Origin: Chloroflexota bacterium
GTDB lineage: Bacteria; Chloroflexota; Anaerolineae; 4572-78; J111
DNA: 64,000 nt
Assembly (NCBI GenBank): GCA_016860845.1
Contig: BOKF01000016.1
Coordinates: 1-64,000, forward strand
Direction: 5' to 3'
This document shows positions 36,302 through 43,312 of this stretch, piece after piece. The notes below the pieces were generated by a model. The model did no database searches. It was not told the DNA's origin and was given only the letters and a program-made list of their open reading frames with translations. Numbering within the stretch: the first letter of the stretch is position 1; every line of letters begins with the position of its first letter. Both the position numbers and the translations under genes were made by a program.

Positions 36302-37949
36302 AATTATCATCCACAATATTGATACTGACAATCTCAGCTCGCATCAGCTTGAACTGGCTCTCTCCCCGCTTTACTAGAAGCTCATGCGCCCAATAGATTG
36401 AAACACCTGACTCTACTTTGTAGACCGCCAAATCGCCATAGTTTGGTTTCTTTTCCCCGCTGAGTCTGGGAAGAGACATCGGCTCACCGGCGCGTAGAGC
36501 TTCAGCATCAAACTCAATTTGATTGAAAAATGGTTCTAAGCGACTCGCTATGATGCTGTCACCTTGCCGCCAGGTTATGAGTTGCTCAAGGATTTGGCTG
36601 CCGGTCAGAACTTCGCTTTCAAAAGCCTGGAATTTTTCAATAGGCAGGTGACGCTTCAAACCATCGAGGGGGGGGATAACCGCAAGCAAAGGCACCTCCA
36701 CAACGCTCGACTCGGTTAAGTCTTCAACTTTCAGCAAGATTTCCTCTAACGCTTGACGAAGCGCCTGTAAAGCTTGGCGCGTCTTGGCATCTTTGGCTCT
36801 AAGGGCCAGAGTTGTTACCGCCTCTTCATAATTTTCTGGAGGCAAGGATAAAAGGGAATGAATGGTCTTTGCCGCATCAAGGACTCGTTTTTCAAAACGC
36901 TGCTCAACGGTAGTCTGCGATACTTCTCGCAATGATAACTTAGGCGCAGGCGGAGCTAGCACTTGTTGTAAGACCTTGCTTCCACTCCATTTTTCTTCCA
37001 CTATTCTTTGGATCATCAGCAATTGTTCGGCATCGGTAGGTAGCCTTAAGACCGGGCGCAACTGTTTTTCGGTTAACTGGGCAGCCTCGACCAAATCTTG
37101 TGCCTCAGGTGACAGATTCAGGAGCGCAAGATAATTACGAACCATTCGGTCCCCAATCGCTCGCCCGGTAAAGCTCTTTACCCGTTGACCAATAGCCACC
37201 TGTAAATCCCGCTGGCTGGGCAGTTTTATCGTGTTTTCGCCGGGAACCCGGGTTCCCATTTCTAAATTCAACCGCTCTTTGATCCGCTGCATGGAACGAG
37301 CCCGAGCCAAGGCCGGTAGATCCACTCGAGCCGCGTTTTCAGCTTCTTGGCGTTGGTGAATAACTTCTTCATCTTCAGGTAATGTCTCGACAATACATCT
37401 GACACTCCTGAACTCTTCGTATCCCTGCTGCACCAGAAGATGATGCGCCCAATAACGTCGCTCACCCTCACCAAGCCGGTAAGCCGTTCGATCTGGCTGC
37501 TCTGGATCATCAATGCGATAAACATTGAGCGGCTGACGCAGGCCGACCTCCCGAACTGACCGAGCTAAAGCCAGCAGCCCCGTATCTTCGACGATCTCAT
37601 CATCCTCTTCAACCGGCCCTTTTTGCCGCCCACCTAAAATTAAGAGGGCAATGGTGTCACCCTGTTCTGCTCGCAAAACCAATTCCCGCATCGCTTCGGC
37701 TGGAGAGATACTTTTTTCGTGGACGGCTGTTCTTAAATCAGTCGGAAGCAGGTGGCGGGGTTGAGCCGGGTCAGGGGTGATGCGGTCAAGGTTTATTTCG
37801 TACACTCTCTGCTCAGTCGGTCGAAAGCCAATATCCACGTTCGACATACTGCCAGCCAGTTTATCTATTACGCTGCCTTCAGTTGTCTGCTCGACCACTG
37901 CTACTCTTGTGCCCAAATTGCGCTGAATACTAACTTTTCTCCTGGCCAT
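36300..37949 (-). CDS. parB: ParB-like partition protein (CTPase fold) with unusual C-terminus
   Basis: 549 residues, long for ParB. After a basic N-terminus come ITPDPAQPR and, beyond a 70-residue acidic insertion, SVREVGLRQPLNVYRI (C motif 1), LGEGERRYWAHHLL (C motif 2) and EAENAARVDLPALARA (C motif 3), which make the CTP pocket of ParB proteins. A helix-turn-helix region lies near SQRDLQVAIGQRVKSFTGRA. The last 30 residues (IYWAHELLVKRGESQFKLMR) echo the motif-2 strand-helix (RYWAHHLLVQQGYEEFRSVR), as though part of the N-domain were repeated. The start is ATG with AGGGGGG upstream, overlapping the parA stop by 20 bases. Its DNA site is probably one of the GGGAACCCGGGTTCCC palindromes (inference). 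Confidence 0.88.
   Translation of the reverse strand: MARRKVSIQRNLGTRVAVVEQTTEGSVIDKLAGSMSNVDIGFRPTEQRVYEINLDRITPDPAQPRHLLPTDLRTAVHEKSISPAEAMRELVLRAEQGDTIALLILGGRQKGPVEEDDEIVEDTGLLALARSVREVGLRQPLNVYRIDDPEQPDRTAYRLGEGERRYWAHHLLVQQGYEEFRSVRCIVETLPEDEEVIHQRQEAENAARVDLPALARARSMQRIKERLNLEMGTRVPGENTIKLPSQRDLQVAIGQRVKSFTGRAIGDRMVRNYLALLNLSPEAQDLVEAAQLTEKQLRPVLRLPTDAEQLLMIQRIVEEKWSGSKVLQQVLAPPAPKLSLREVSQTTVEQRFEKRVLDAAKTIHSLLSLPPENYEEAVTTLALRAKDAKTRQALQALRQALEEILLKVEDLTESSVVEVPLLAVIPPLDGLKRHLPIEKFQAFESEVLTGSQILEQLITWRQGDSIIASRLEPFFNQIEFDAEALRAGEPMSLPRLSGEKKPNYGDLAVYKVESGVSIYWAHELLVKRGESQFKLMRAEIVSINIVDDN
37241..37258. promoter_or_regulatory. Candidate parS-like palindrome 2, inside parB
   Basis: CGGGAACCCGGGTTCCCA shares 17 of 18 bases with the core of site 1. 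It is in coding DNA (EMGTRVPGE of ParB) and is not followed by a T run, so it is not a terminator. ParB sites are often found within or beside par genes. Confidence 0.55.
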
Positions 37950-38754
37950 TCACCCCCCTTTGCCACCCGGCCCGTTGAAGTACCTCGCTTCTCAACGAGC
38001 GGTACATATTAGCATATCGCACAAATTCTGCGCCTTCGCAAAAAACCAGGGGTACCTGGGCTTCAGAAGATTCGCGAATTCGCACTGAAGCAGTAACAAT
38101 GGTTTGAAAAACTAACTCCCCATAAGTTTCTCGGACAAGTTCTTGAGTGGTCTGATCGTAAACCGTGCGTGGATCGGTATTGTTAATCAACAAACCCAAT
38201 ATTTTCAGGGTTGGGTTATACCACTTTTGGGCTGAATAAACGTATTCAATTGTATCTCCCAATGCCCCCCGACCACCCGCACCGGGGTCCACCGGTATTA
38301 ACACATAATCACTCGCGGCCAGGGCATTCATGGTCAATCTATCCAGGCTGGGAGGGCAATCAATCAAAACCCAATCCACTTGATTGATATTATTATTCCG
38401 GTCTACATTGGCCTTAATTCGCGTTAAGCAGCTTCGTAAGCGCAATTCACCTCCTTCAATTTGCGTTTGACCACTTTTGATCGCTTTTAAGCCATCATCA
38501 GCCGGAATAATATATACATTGGCATAATTTGTGGGCTGAACTGCTGTCCCTATCAATCCATCCTCGATCAATACTGACGACAAGGTAGATTGAGCGGCGT
38601 AAACTCCAAAAAAAGCTTCCCCCAGCGTTTTCTGAGGATCAATATCAATGCATAACACCCGGAGGCCAGCTTCACTTAAAACCCCCGCCAGATTAAAAGC
38701 GGTTGTGCTTTTGGCTGAGCCACCCTTCAAATTCGCCAAGGCTACAACAACCAT
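37930..38754 (-). CDS. parA: ParA-family partition ATPase
   Basis: 274 residues. Deviant Walker A KGGSAKST (residues 10-17) with the signature lysine, Walker A' VLCIDIDPQKTLGEAF, and Walker B VDWVLIDCPPSLD. There is no N-terminal DNA-binding domain, so it is of the short (type Ib/chromosomal) class. It forms the ATP-dependent DNA-bound gradient that moves ParB-parS complexes. It lies between rep and parB in one leftward operon. A start at 38754 has AGGA upstream. Confidence 0.93.
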   Translation of the reverse strand: MVVVALANLKGGSAKSTTAFNLAGVLSEAGLRVLCIDIDPQKTLGEAFFGVYAAQSTLSSVLIEDGLIGTAVQPTNYANVYIIPADDGLKAIKSGQTQIEGGELRLRSCLTRIKANVDRNNNINQVDWVLIDCPPSLDRLTMNALAASDYVLIPVDPGAGGRGALGDTIEYVYSAQKWYNPTLKILGLLINNTDPRTVYDQTTQELVRETYGELVFQTIVTASVRIRESSEAQVPLVFCEGAEFVRYANMYRSLRSEVLQRAGWQRGVNGQEKS

Positions 38755-38802
38755 AATAAATTCCTGAAATGAATGTGTTGAAAGATACCAGAGTATTATA
38801 AA

Positions 38803-40254
38803 CTATTTATTAGCGTCTATCAATCTAAATTCAACATTTACAGTCACACCAATCACAATGGATAATGCCCGGCGGACAATATCCCGCAAGCGATTCTCCA
38901 GCCATTCTTTGGCCATCTCTGTTTGTACTCCTACCACATAATTTCCATTCTCGCGACCCAAAAGCATAGTTCCTTGAATAATGGTATCATACGTAGCTCG
39001 CGTCATTTGAGGGCGCAGTACTGACTGAGTTTCAGCCCAAATCGCTTCGTTTACTGAGGGTGGAGCCAGGGGAGGAAATGAAGTCTCCATTTTGGGAACC
39101 TGAGTTCCCAGAGGCTGATCTTCTTCATCCCCTGCTTCTCGTACTGAAGTTTGCTTCAACCCCAGTTCCACGCCAGCCTCATCGGCGAAATCGCGCACGG
39201 CACGTACAAAAACAGCTCCTTGATTGATTTCGGGATCAATCTCGGCGGCGTCCAAAGCAACCTGAACAGCAGCCACGTAAAGGTCTAGCCGGTTTGGGTA
39301 TAAAGCATTTAGAACCTTGTAAAACATCGCCTCCGAATGGTGATCTTTTAGAAGAATTTCAGTCTGACGAACAATAGGTTCAAAAGCATTTCGTTTCGAG
39401 TTTTTATTTGGATTAATTTGTTTGATTTGTTTAATTAATATGTCAAGTTCGTTAACGTTCCTACCGGATTCTACCGATTTACTCTTTGGTAAACCTGAGA
39501 AGGACAGATTTACATAACTATCTGAATTTGGATTCTTTTGTTTCACGTCAATCTGTAAATCGGAATTATCCTGGTTTACAAGTAACTTCTGTAAACCAAC
39601 TTCTTTCGAGTTTGCCAGATCCGGTAATTCTGAATTTTCCATATTTACATAATGTAAATCGGTTTTTTGCGGTTCACGCTGATCTTCAAATATTTTAGGT
39701 AAACCGAATTTATCTCCCTTTACGTTTTCAGGTAAACGGTAGGTTTCCAGGCCTAACTCGCCCTGCTGCATCCGTAGCAGCTCGACCTGCTGTTGTAGGC
39801 GCGCTTCATCTTCGGGCACCACCGGGTCTTCCATGAGAATTTCTAGTAAAAACCCAATACGTCGAGTTTTACCGTTATAAGTTTCATAGGCATAACGCAG
39901 CCGAGGGATAAAAAGGGACAAATACCTGGCTTTCTCATCGCTGGGGATGATGCCTCGCCAGGGTTTATCATTGGGGATAGGTTGATGCTTCAGCCAACTT
40001 GCTACAGTTTCTTCGTGGACATCGAGCATTTCGGCCAGGTCACGCCAGCTACACGTGACCCGCTTTGTGCCGTCGCCGCGCCGAGGCGCATCAATACACA
40101 AACCACGCAGCAAGATAACCAGGCACCAGCGCTCAGGGCCAAGTCGAGGCAACCACTTCTGGGCCGAGTAGATTGTTACCGGCACCGCTCTTTCTGGAGC
40201 AACAATGGCTGCTCTGGCGCTTAAATATACCGGATGAATTGACAGGTCAGACAT
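38803..40254 (-). CDS. Rep-like replication initiator: N-terminal HTH, iteron-encoded linker, DnaA domain-I-like C-terminus
   Basis: 483 residues. The N-terminal ~130 contain a helix-turn-helix (TCSWRDLAEMLDVHEETVAS) in a layout resembling plasmid and phage initiators. The middle (about 170-270) is polar and repetitive (GLPK, DLHYVN, GLQKLLVN, DLQ, SYVNLSFSGLPK). The C-terminal ~85 residues (AIWAETQSVLRPQMTRATYD, then EMAKEWLENRLRDIVRRAL, ending VNVEFRLID) align by eye with the N-terminal domain I of DnaA, which contacts the replicative helicase. No AAA module is present. First gene of the rep-parA-parB operon. The assignment as initiator is an inference from architecture and context. Confidence 0.72.
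   Translation of the reverse strand: MSDLSIHPVYLSARAAIVAPERAVPVTIYSAQKWLPRLGPERWCLVILLRGLCIDAPRRGDGTKRVTCSWRDLAEMLDVHEETVASWLKHQPIPNDKPWRGIIPSDEKARYLSLFIPRLRYAYETYNGKTRRIGFLLEILMEDPVVPEDEARLQQQVELLRMQQGELGLETYRLPENVKGDKFGLPKIFEDQREPQKTDLHYVNMENSELPDLANSKEVGLQKLLVNQDNSDLQIDVKQKNPNSDSYVNLSFSGLPKSKSVESGRNVNELDILIKQIKQINPNKNSKRNAFEPIVRQTEILLKDHHSEAMFYKVLNALYPNRLDLYVAAVQVALDAAEIDPEINQGAVFVRAVRDFADEAGVELGLKQTSVREAGDEEDQPLGTQVPKMETSFPPLAPPSVNEAIWAETQSVLRPQMTRATYDTIIQGTMLLGRENGNYVVGVQTEMAKEWLENRLRDIVRRALSIVIGVTVNVEFRLIDANK
39093..39110. promoter_or_regulatory. Candidate parS-like palindrome 3, inside rep
   Basis: TGGGAACCTGAGTTCCCA keeps both outer arms of sites 1 and 2, with two changes at the centre. 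It lies in the coding segment for LGTQVPKME of the Rep-like protein and has no T run. Confidence 0.45.
39401..39739. other. Candidate replication origin inside rep: nine GTAAAYC repeats beside an AT-rich tract
   Basis: Cores on the plus strand start at 39489, 39555, 39591, 39654, 39699 and 39732 (GTAAACC, GTAAATC, GTAAACC, GTAAATC, GTAAACC, GTAAACG). On the minus strand they cover 39507-39513, 39573-39579 and, one base off, 39642-39648. Next to them, 39401-39440 is A/T at 35 of 40 positions and holds two ATTTGTTT direct repeats, like a DNA-unwinding element. The repeats encode the polar linker of the protein. Iterons plus an AT tract within the initiator gene is the plan of the lambda O origin. 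All repeats share the codon register, so repetition at protein level is an alternative. Confidence 0.55.
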
Positions 40255-40283
40255 GACCGGACCTTTAATTGAATTTTTCTCAC

Positions 40284-40324
40284 TAGCTGTGGAGCGCCGT
40301 TCACACGCCGAACGGGAACAGCTA
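40284..40324. other. Two-stem hairpin in the rep 5' leader
   Basis: TAGCTGT (40284-40290) pairs with ACAGCTA (40318-40324), and inside it CCGTTC (40297-40302) pairs with GAACGG (40310-40315). It sits 30-70 bases before the rep start on the minus strand. It could be a leader RNA structure or a protein site controlling initiator synthesis. Confidence 0.4.
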
Positions 40325-40369
40325 TTGAGTTAATTTATTAATGTAGTTGAATCATGTTGGCCGGTGTAC

Positions 40370-40398
40370 TTGACAGAACTCACCTCTTCTGGTATATT
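40370..40398 (+). promoter_or_regulatory. Near-consensus sigma70 promoter of a noncoding transcript
   Basis: TTGACA (40370-40375), exactly 17 bases, then TATATT (40393-40398). No start codon with an RBS or sizeable frame follows before an intrinsic terminator about 110 bases on. Confidence 0.75.
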
Positions 40399-40404
40399 TA
40401 TCGC

Positions 40405-40541
40405 CAGAAAGCGTGATGAGGTAGCAATAACAAAATCTGCCTTTTCACGGGTTACTCAGAGGGCGGCAACCGTTCTGAGCAATAAAGAAAAACTTGCTAA
40501 ACTCTCAGAATAAAGAGGCTCGCGGCAACGGGCCTCTTTTT
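40405..40541 (+). ncRNA. Candidate ~135-nt structured small RNA between rep and the AAA ATPase gene
   Basis: It begins after a consensus promoter and ends at an intrinsic terminator. Element 1 CTCAGA (40455-40460), element 2 TTCTGAG (40473-40479) and element 3 CTCAGAA (40504-40510) allow two exclusive hairpins, 1:2 or 2:3. The second abuts the terminator stem, an arrangement seen in attenuators and copy-control RNAs. The block CGGCAAC occurs in both the first loop and the terminator loop. The only frames are a few codons long. I do not recognise a known RNA family. Confidence 0.6.
40512..40541 (+). terminator. Intrinsic terminator of the small RNA
   Basis: AAAGAGGC (40512-40519) pairs with GCCTCTTT (40532-40539) around a CGCGGCAACG loop and ends in a T5 run. 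Confidence 0.8.
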
Positions 40542-40644
40542 CTATCTCCGTGCAGAGCCAATTTGGGTAAGTACAGCCCAAAATTAGCTTTACTCCAGGC
40601 CTTACTACCGAGGATTATAAACATATCTACATAAAATGTCAAGA

Positions 40645-40688
40645 GTTACTTGTAACTTTGGGGGGTAGGTGTTATAATTAGTCCTACC
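40645..40688 (+). promoter_or_regulatory. Promoter with two operator-like inverted repeats before the AAA ATPase gene
   Basis: TTGTAA (40651-40656), 17 bases, TATAAT (40674-40679). The -35 lies inside the palindrome AGTTACTTGTAACT (40645-40658). A second inverted repeat, GGTAGG (40665-40670) with CCTACC (40683-40688), encloses the -10. An AGGGAGGT ribosome site follows at 40695-40702. A dimeric repressor, perhaps the RHH protein of this operon, may bind here (inference). Confidence 0.6.
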
Positions 40689-40711
40689 TTTGTTAGGGAG
40701 GTAACTTCTTA

Positions 40712-41512
40712 ATGCTCGATTTGAGTCCACTGGGGTTAATTGAGCCGCCGTTTTCGCTTTCGCCCGATCCTCGCTATTTTTATGTGTCCCTCCAGCACAA
40801 AGCTACTTTGGCCAAGGCCACTTATGCTATCGAGCAGCGGCAGGGTATTTCAGTCATTTTTGGTGATGTGGGGGTAGGTAAAACTACAATTGCCCGTCGT
40901 TTATATCAAGTTTATCGGGACCGGCCAGATTACCATACCGCTTATATTCCAACACCCCTTTTCCCCTCCGATTTCCAGTTTCTCAAGAGCATTTGCGCGG
41001 AGTTCAATCTCAATCCCAAGCGCAGCAAACTGCTTCAATTGGCGGCTTTTGAGGAGTTCTTGATCAAGGCCTTTAAAGAAGATAAAAATGTGTTGCTGAT
41101 CATTGACGAAGCCCAGGGCCTCATCGGGCCTCAATTTGAGCTGATCCGCCAACTGCTTAATTTTGAGACCAATACCCAGAAGCTGATCCAGATTGTATTG
41201 ATCGGTCAAAATGAGCTGCGCAACAAACTCCGCCTCAAACGAGCCTTGGCTTCCCGAGTAGCAACCCGCTCTACGCTTGAGCCGCTGCACTTCGACGACA
41301 CCCGTTCGATGATTAACTTTCGGGTGATGGTTGCGGGTCGCCAGGAAGCGCTTTTTACGGAGTCGGCTTTGGTGCGTATCTACAACTACAGTCGAGGCAT
41401 GCCGCGCGATATTTGTGTGATTGGGTTGAATATTCTGCCGATTGCCATCTTAAATAAAGTGTCTGTTGTGGATGAGCCGCTGGTGGAGCAAGTTATCGAG
41501 GAGTTGCGGTAA
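40712..41512 (+). CDS. ExeA/TniB-like AAA ATPase
   Basis: 266 residues. The N-terminal EPPFSLSPDPRYFYVSLQHK is the hallmark of ExeA/MshM-like AAA proteins. Walker A is GDVGVGKT (51-58) and Walker B is VLLIIDEAQGL. The sensor region reads QIVLIGQNELRNKL, with an arginine-rich LKRALASRVATR. In secretion systems ExeA binds peptidoglycan, and in mobile elements its relatives (TniB, MuB) bind DNA and guide transposition. There is no transmembrane or peptidoglycan-binding part here. The partner is a ribbon-helix-helix protein and the neighbours are rep and par genes, so a role in DNA maintenance is more likely (inference). Confidence 0.85.
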   Translation: MLDLSPLGLIEPPFSLSPDPRYFYVSLQHKATLAKATYAIEQRQGISVIFGDVGVGKTTIARRLYQVYRDRPDYHTAYIPTPLFPSDFQFLKSICAEFNLNPKRSKLLQLAAFEEFLIKAFKEDKNVLLIIDEAQGLIGPQFELIRQLLNFETNTQKLIQIVLIGQNELRNKLRLKRALASRVATRSTLEPLHFDDTRSMINFRVMVAGRQEALFTESALVRIYNYSRGMPRDICVIGLNILPIAILNKVSVVDEPLVEQVIEELR

Positions 41513-41859
41513 TGACGGAGAAGAAAGTGACCCGAGAAGGACAGGGAACCTTTGCTCAGCTTTATGATGTGCAAGAGCAGTTAAATCGGCGCGGCGCTAA
41601 ACCCTTAGGGCGACCGCCAAAAAAAATTCAACGCAAACCCACTACCGTCCACTTGACCAAGACCGAAGCCAGAAACTTGAATAAGCTGCATCTTTTGGTC
41701 AATGAACAATTCTCTGTTAACCGGAGCGAGTTGGTCGGTGTAGCGATTGATGTTTTGACGCTTTTGTTGGAAGAAAAAGGTAAAGATGCGATTGAACAGG
41801 GTCAAATCAGAGATATGGAAAGTTTTCGGCAGTTCATTCTTGATTTTGTAAAGTCATAA
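41512..41859 (+). CDS. Ribbon-helix-helix-like DNA-binding protein
   Basis: 115 residues, translationally coupled to the AAA gene (TAATG overlap). A basic GRPPKKIQRKP stretch (like an AT-hook) precedes a strand-helix-helix pattern: TTVHLTKTEARNLNKLHLLV, then VNRSELVGVAIDVLTLLLEE. This fits CopG/ParD/omega-type RHH proteins, which bind palindromic or direct-repeat operators as dimers. It could repress its own promoter at 40645-40688 or act as a centromere binder with the ATPase. Family membership is judged by eye. Confidence 0.65.
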   Translation: MTEKKVTREGQGTFAQLYDVQEQLNRRGAKPLGRPPKKIQRKPTTVHLTKTEARNLNKLHLLVNEQFSVNRSELVGVAIDVLTLLLEEKGKDAIEQGQIRDMESFRQFILDFVKS

Positions 41860-41923
41860 AATCATAATTTTATAAAATCTAAATGTAAATTCTTGCCTCA
41901 GGAACACCAGGGTAGCAAAGAAT

Positions 41924-42181
41924 CTACTTTGAAACCATCAACCTTTGAGCCTGAGCAATCAATTCTTCCAACTTATTTGTATCCAGAAGGGAAAACGAAA
42001 TCCCGGCCATGGCCAATTCTTCATGGCCTAAATTGTGAAAGGACCGGGCGCAAGCGGTCCGAGACAGGGCATCATAAATTGCCACAAAATTATCAGCCTT
42101 TGGATTTTGCTCAAGCACATAACGGACAAATTCCACCGCAATTTTGTTCAATAGATACTCCTTCCCCCAAGTCGCATTCAT
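41924..42181 (-). CDS. Small hypothetical protein
   Basis: 85 residues, mostly helical (YLLNKIAVEFVRYVLEQNPK, TNKLEELIAQAQRLMVSK), with one cysteine. A GGAGG lies about 12-15 bases before the ATG. It converges with the RHH gene and shows normal amino-acid composition. I do not recognise it. A small accessory protein of the replicon is possible. Confidence 0.5.
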   Translation of the reverse strand: MNATWGKEYLLNKIAVEFVRYVLEQNPKADNFVAIYDALSRTACARSFHNLGHEELAMAGISFSLLDTNKLEELIAQAQRLMVSK

Positions 42182-42323
42182 TATAACACAAGTCAGCCTC
42201 CCTAAAAATAGCGATCCTTAATAAAACCCAAAATTTAAGCTTCTCTTACTGCTAGGGCCAGCAACCGAAAAGAGACCACCAGGATTAGTAGCTTTGGGGC
42301 TTTTTTCACCCGAAGGTTTAGGG

Positions 42324-43310
42324 TTAACTCAAGCGTAACTTGGATCGAAGAATGGCTTTTAGAGCCGGCTCGCCCAGGTCATTGGAAAGCATCAAATCCA
42401 AAGCCTGGTTTGAGATACGCTTACGCCCTTGTATGGCTTGTCGCTGTTGTAGGACACGAGGCAGGTTGATAAAGAAGGAAAAGGTTCCGGCGAGTGAATG
42501 CAACGGTCTCTTATAAACCAGGAAAAAGTAAAACTGACCGTAAATCAATTGCCGGCTGCGCTTGACCAGCAAGGCCAAGGGAATATTCTTGACCAGCAAA
42601 CACAACCGATTGCGGGTCATTAGAAATACGTAGCGAGACCGCCCTATGCCTGCACCGTGACTTTTATGCAAAATTTGGGCCTCCGGGGCAAATAAATAGC
42701 GATAACCCAACAGCCGGCCCCGCAACCCCAAATCTACATCTTCCAAATAACTGCCAAAACCTTCATCAAACTCGCCCACTTCCTCCAGAAAACTGCGCCG
42801 ATATAAGGCCGCCCCGGCACACGGCGAAAAAACCTCTTCTACCTTGGAGTAATTCTCAGCCGGTTGTCCCGCGCCGCGCTTGCGGGCTGAGCCGTACCAG
42901 CTAAAGGTGTCGCCCGCGTCATCTATCAAGTCTGGCTCACTCAGAGAAAGCATTTTAGAAGATAGGCCGGCTACTTCTTGGGGACTCTTCCCTATCTGTT
43001 CCACCAGATAGGCTAACCAATCGGGCCGGGGCAGGGTGTCTGGATTCAGCAAGACAATATACTCGCTATCGGCTCGCTTAATACCCGCGTTTACCGCTGC
43101 GGCAAAGCCTCGATTCTTAGCATGACATATAATTTCAACTTCGGGATAGTGCTGTTGGACATAAGCTACCGAGCCATCGGTCGAGCCGTTGTCAACCAGG
43201 ATGATCTGGAAGTCCCGAAAATGCTGGGCGCGCAGGCCATCCAGGCAGCCCGGCAGCCACCGCCGCGTATTCCAATTGGGAATGATGACCGTAACTTTCG
43301 GCGGCGGCAT
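42324..43310 (-). CDS. Family 2 glycosyltransferase (rhamnosyltransferase-like)
   Basis: 328 residues. KVTVIIPNWNTRRWLPGCLD, IILVDNGSTDGSVAYV, the NRGFAAAVNAGI block and VLLNPDTLPRPDWL (metal site) are typical of WbbL/RfbF-like rhamnosyl- or galactofuranosyltransferases. SYLEDVDLGLRGRLLG holds the catalytic acidic pair. Last gene of the second, leftward glycan cluster; it starts 2 bases after the methyltransferase gene. Confidence 0.9.
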   Translation of the reverse strand: MPPPKVTVIIPNWNTRRWLPGCLDGLRAQHFRDFQIILVDNGSTDGSVAYVQQHYPEVEIICHAKNRGFAAAVNAGIKRADSEYIVLLNPDTLPRPDWLAYLVEQIGKSPQEVAGLSSKMLSLSEPDLIDDAGDTFSWYGSARKRGAGQPAENYSKVEEVFSPCAGAALYRRSFLEEVGEFDEGFGSYLEDVDLGLRGRLLGYRYLFAPEAQILHKSHGAGIGRSRYVFLMTRNRLCLLVKNIPLALLVKRSRQLIYGQFYFFLVYKRPLHSLAGTFSFFINLPRVLQQRQAIQGRKRISNQALDLMLSNDLGEPALKAILRSKLRLS

Positions 43311-43312
43311 CG

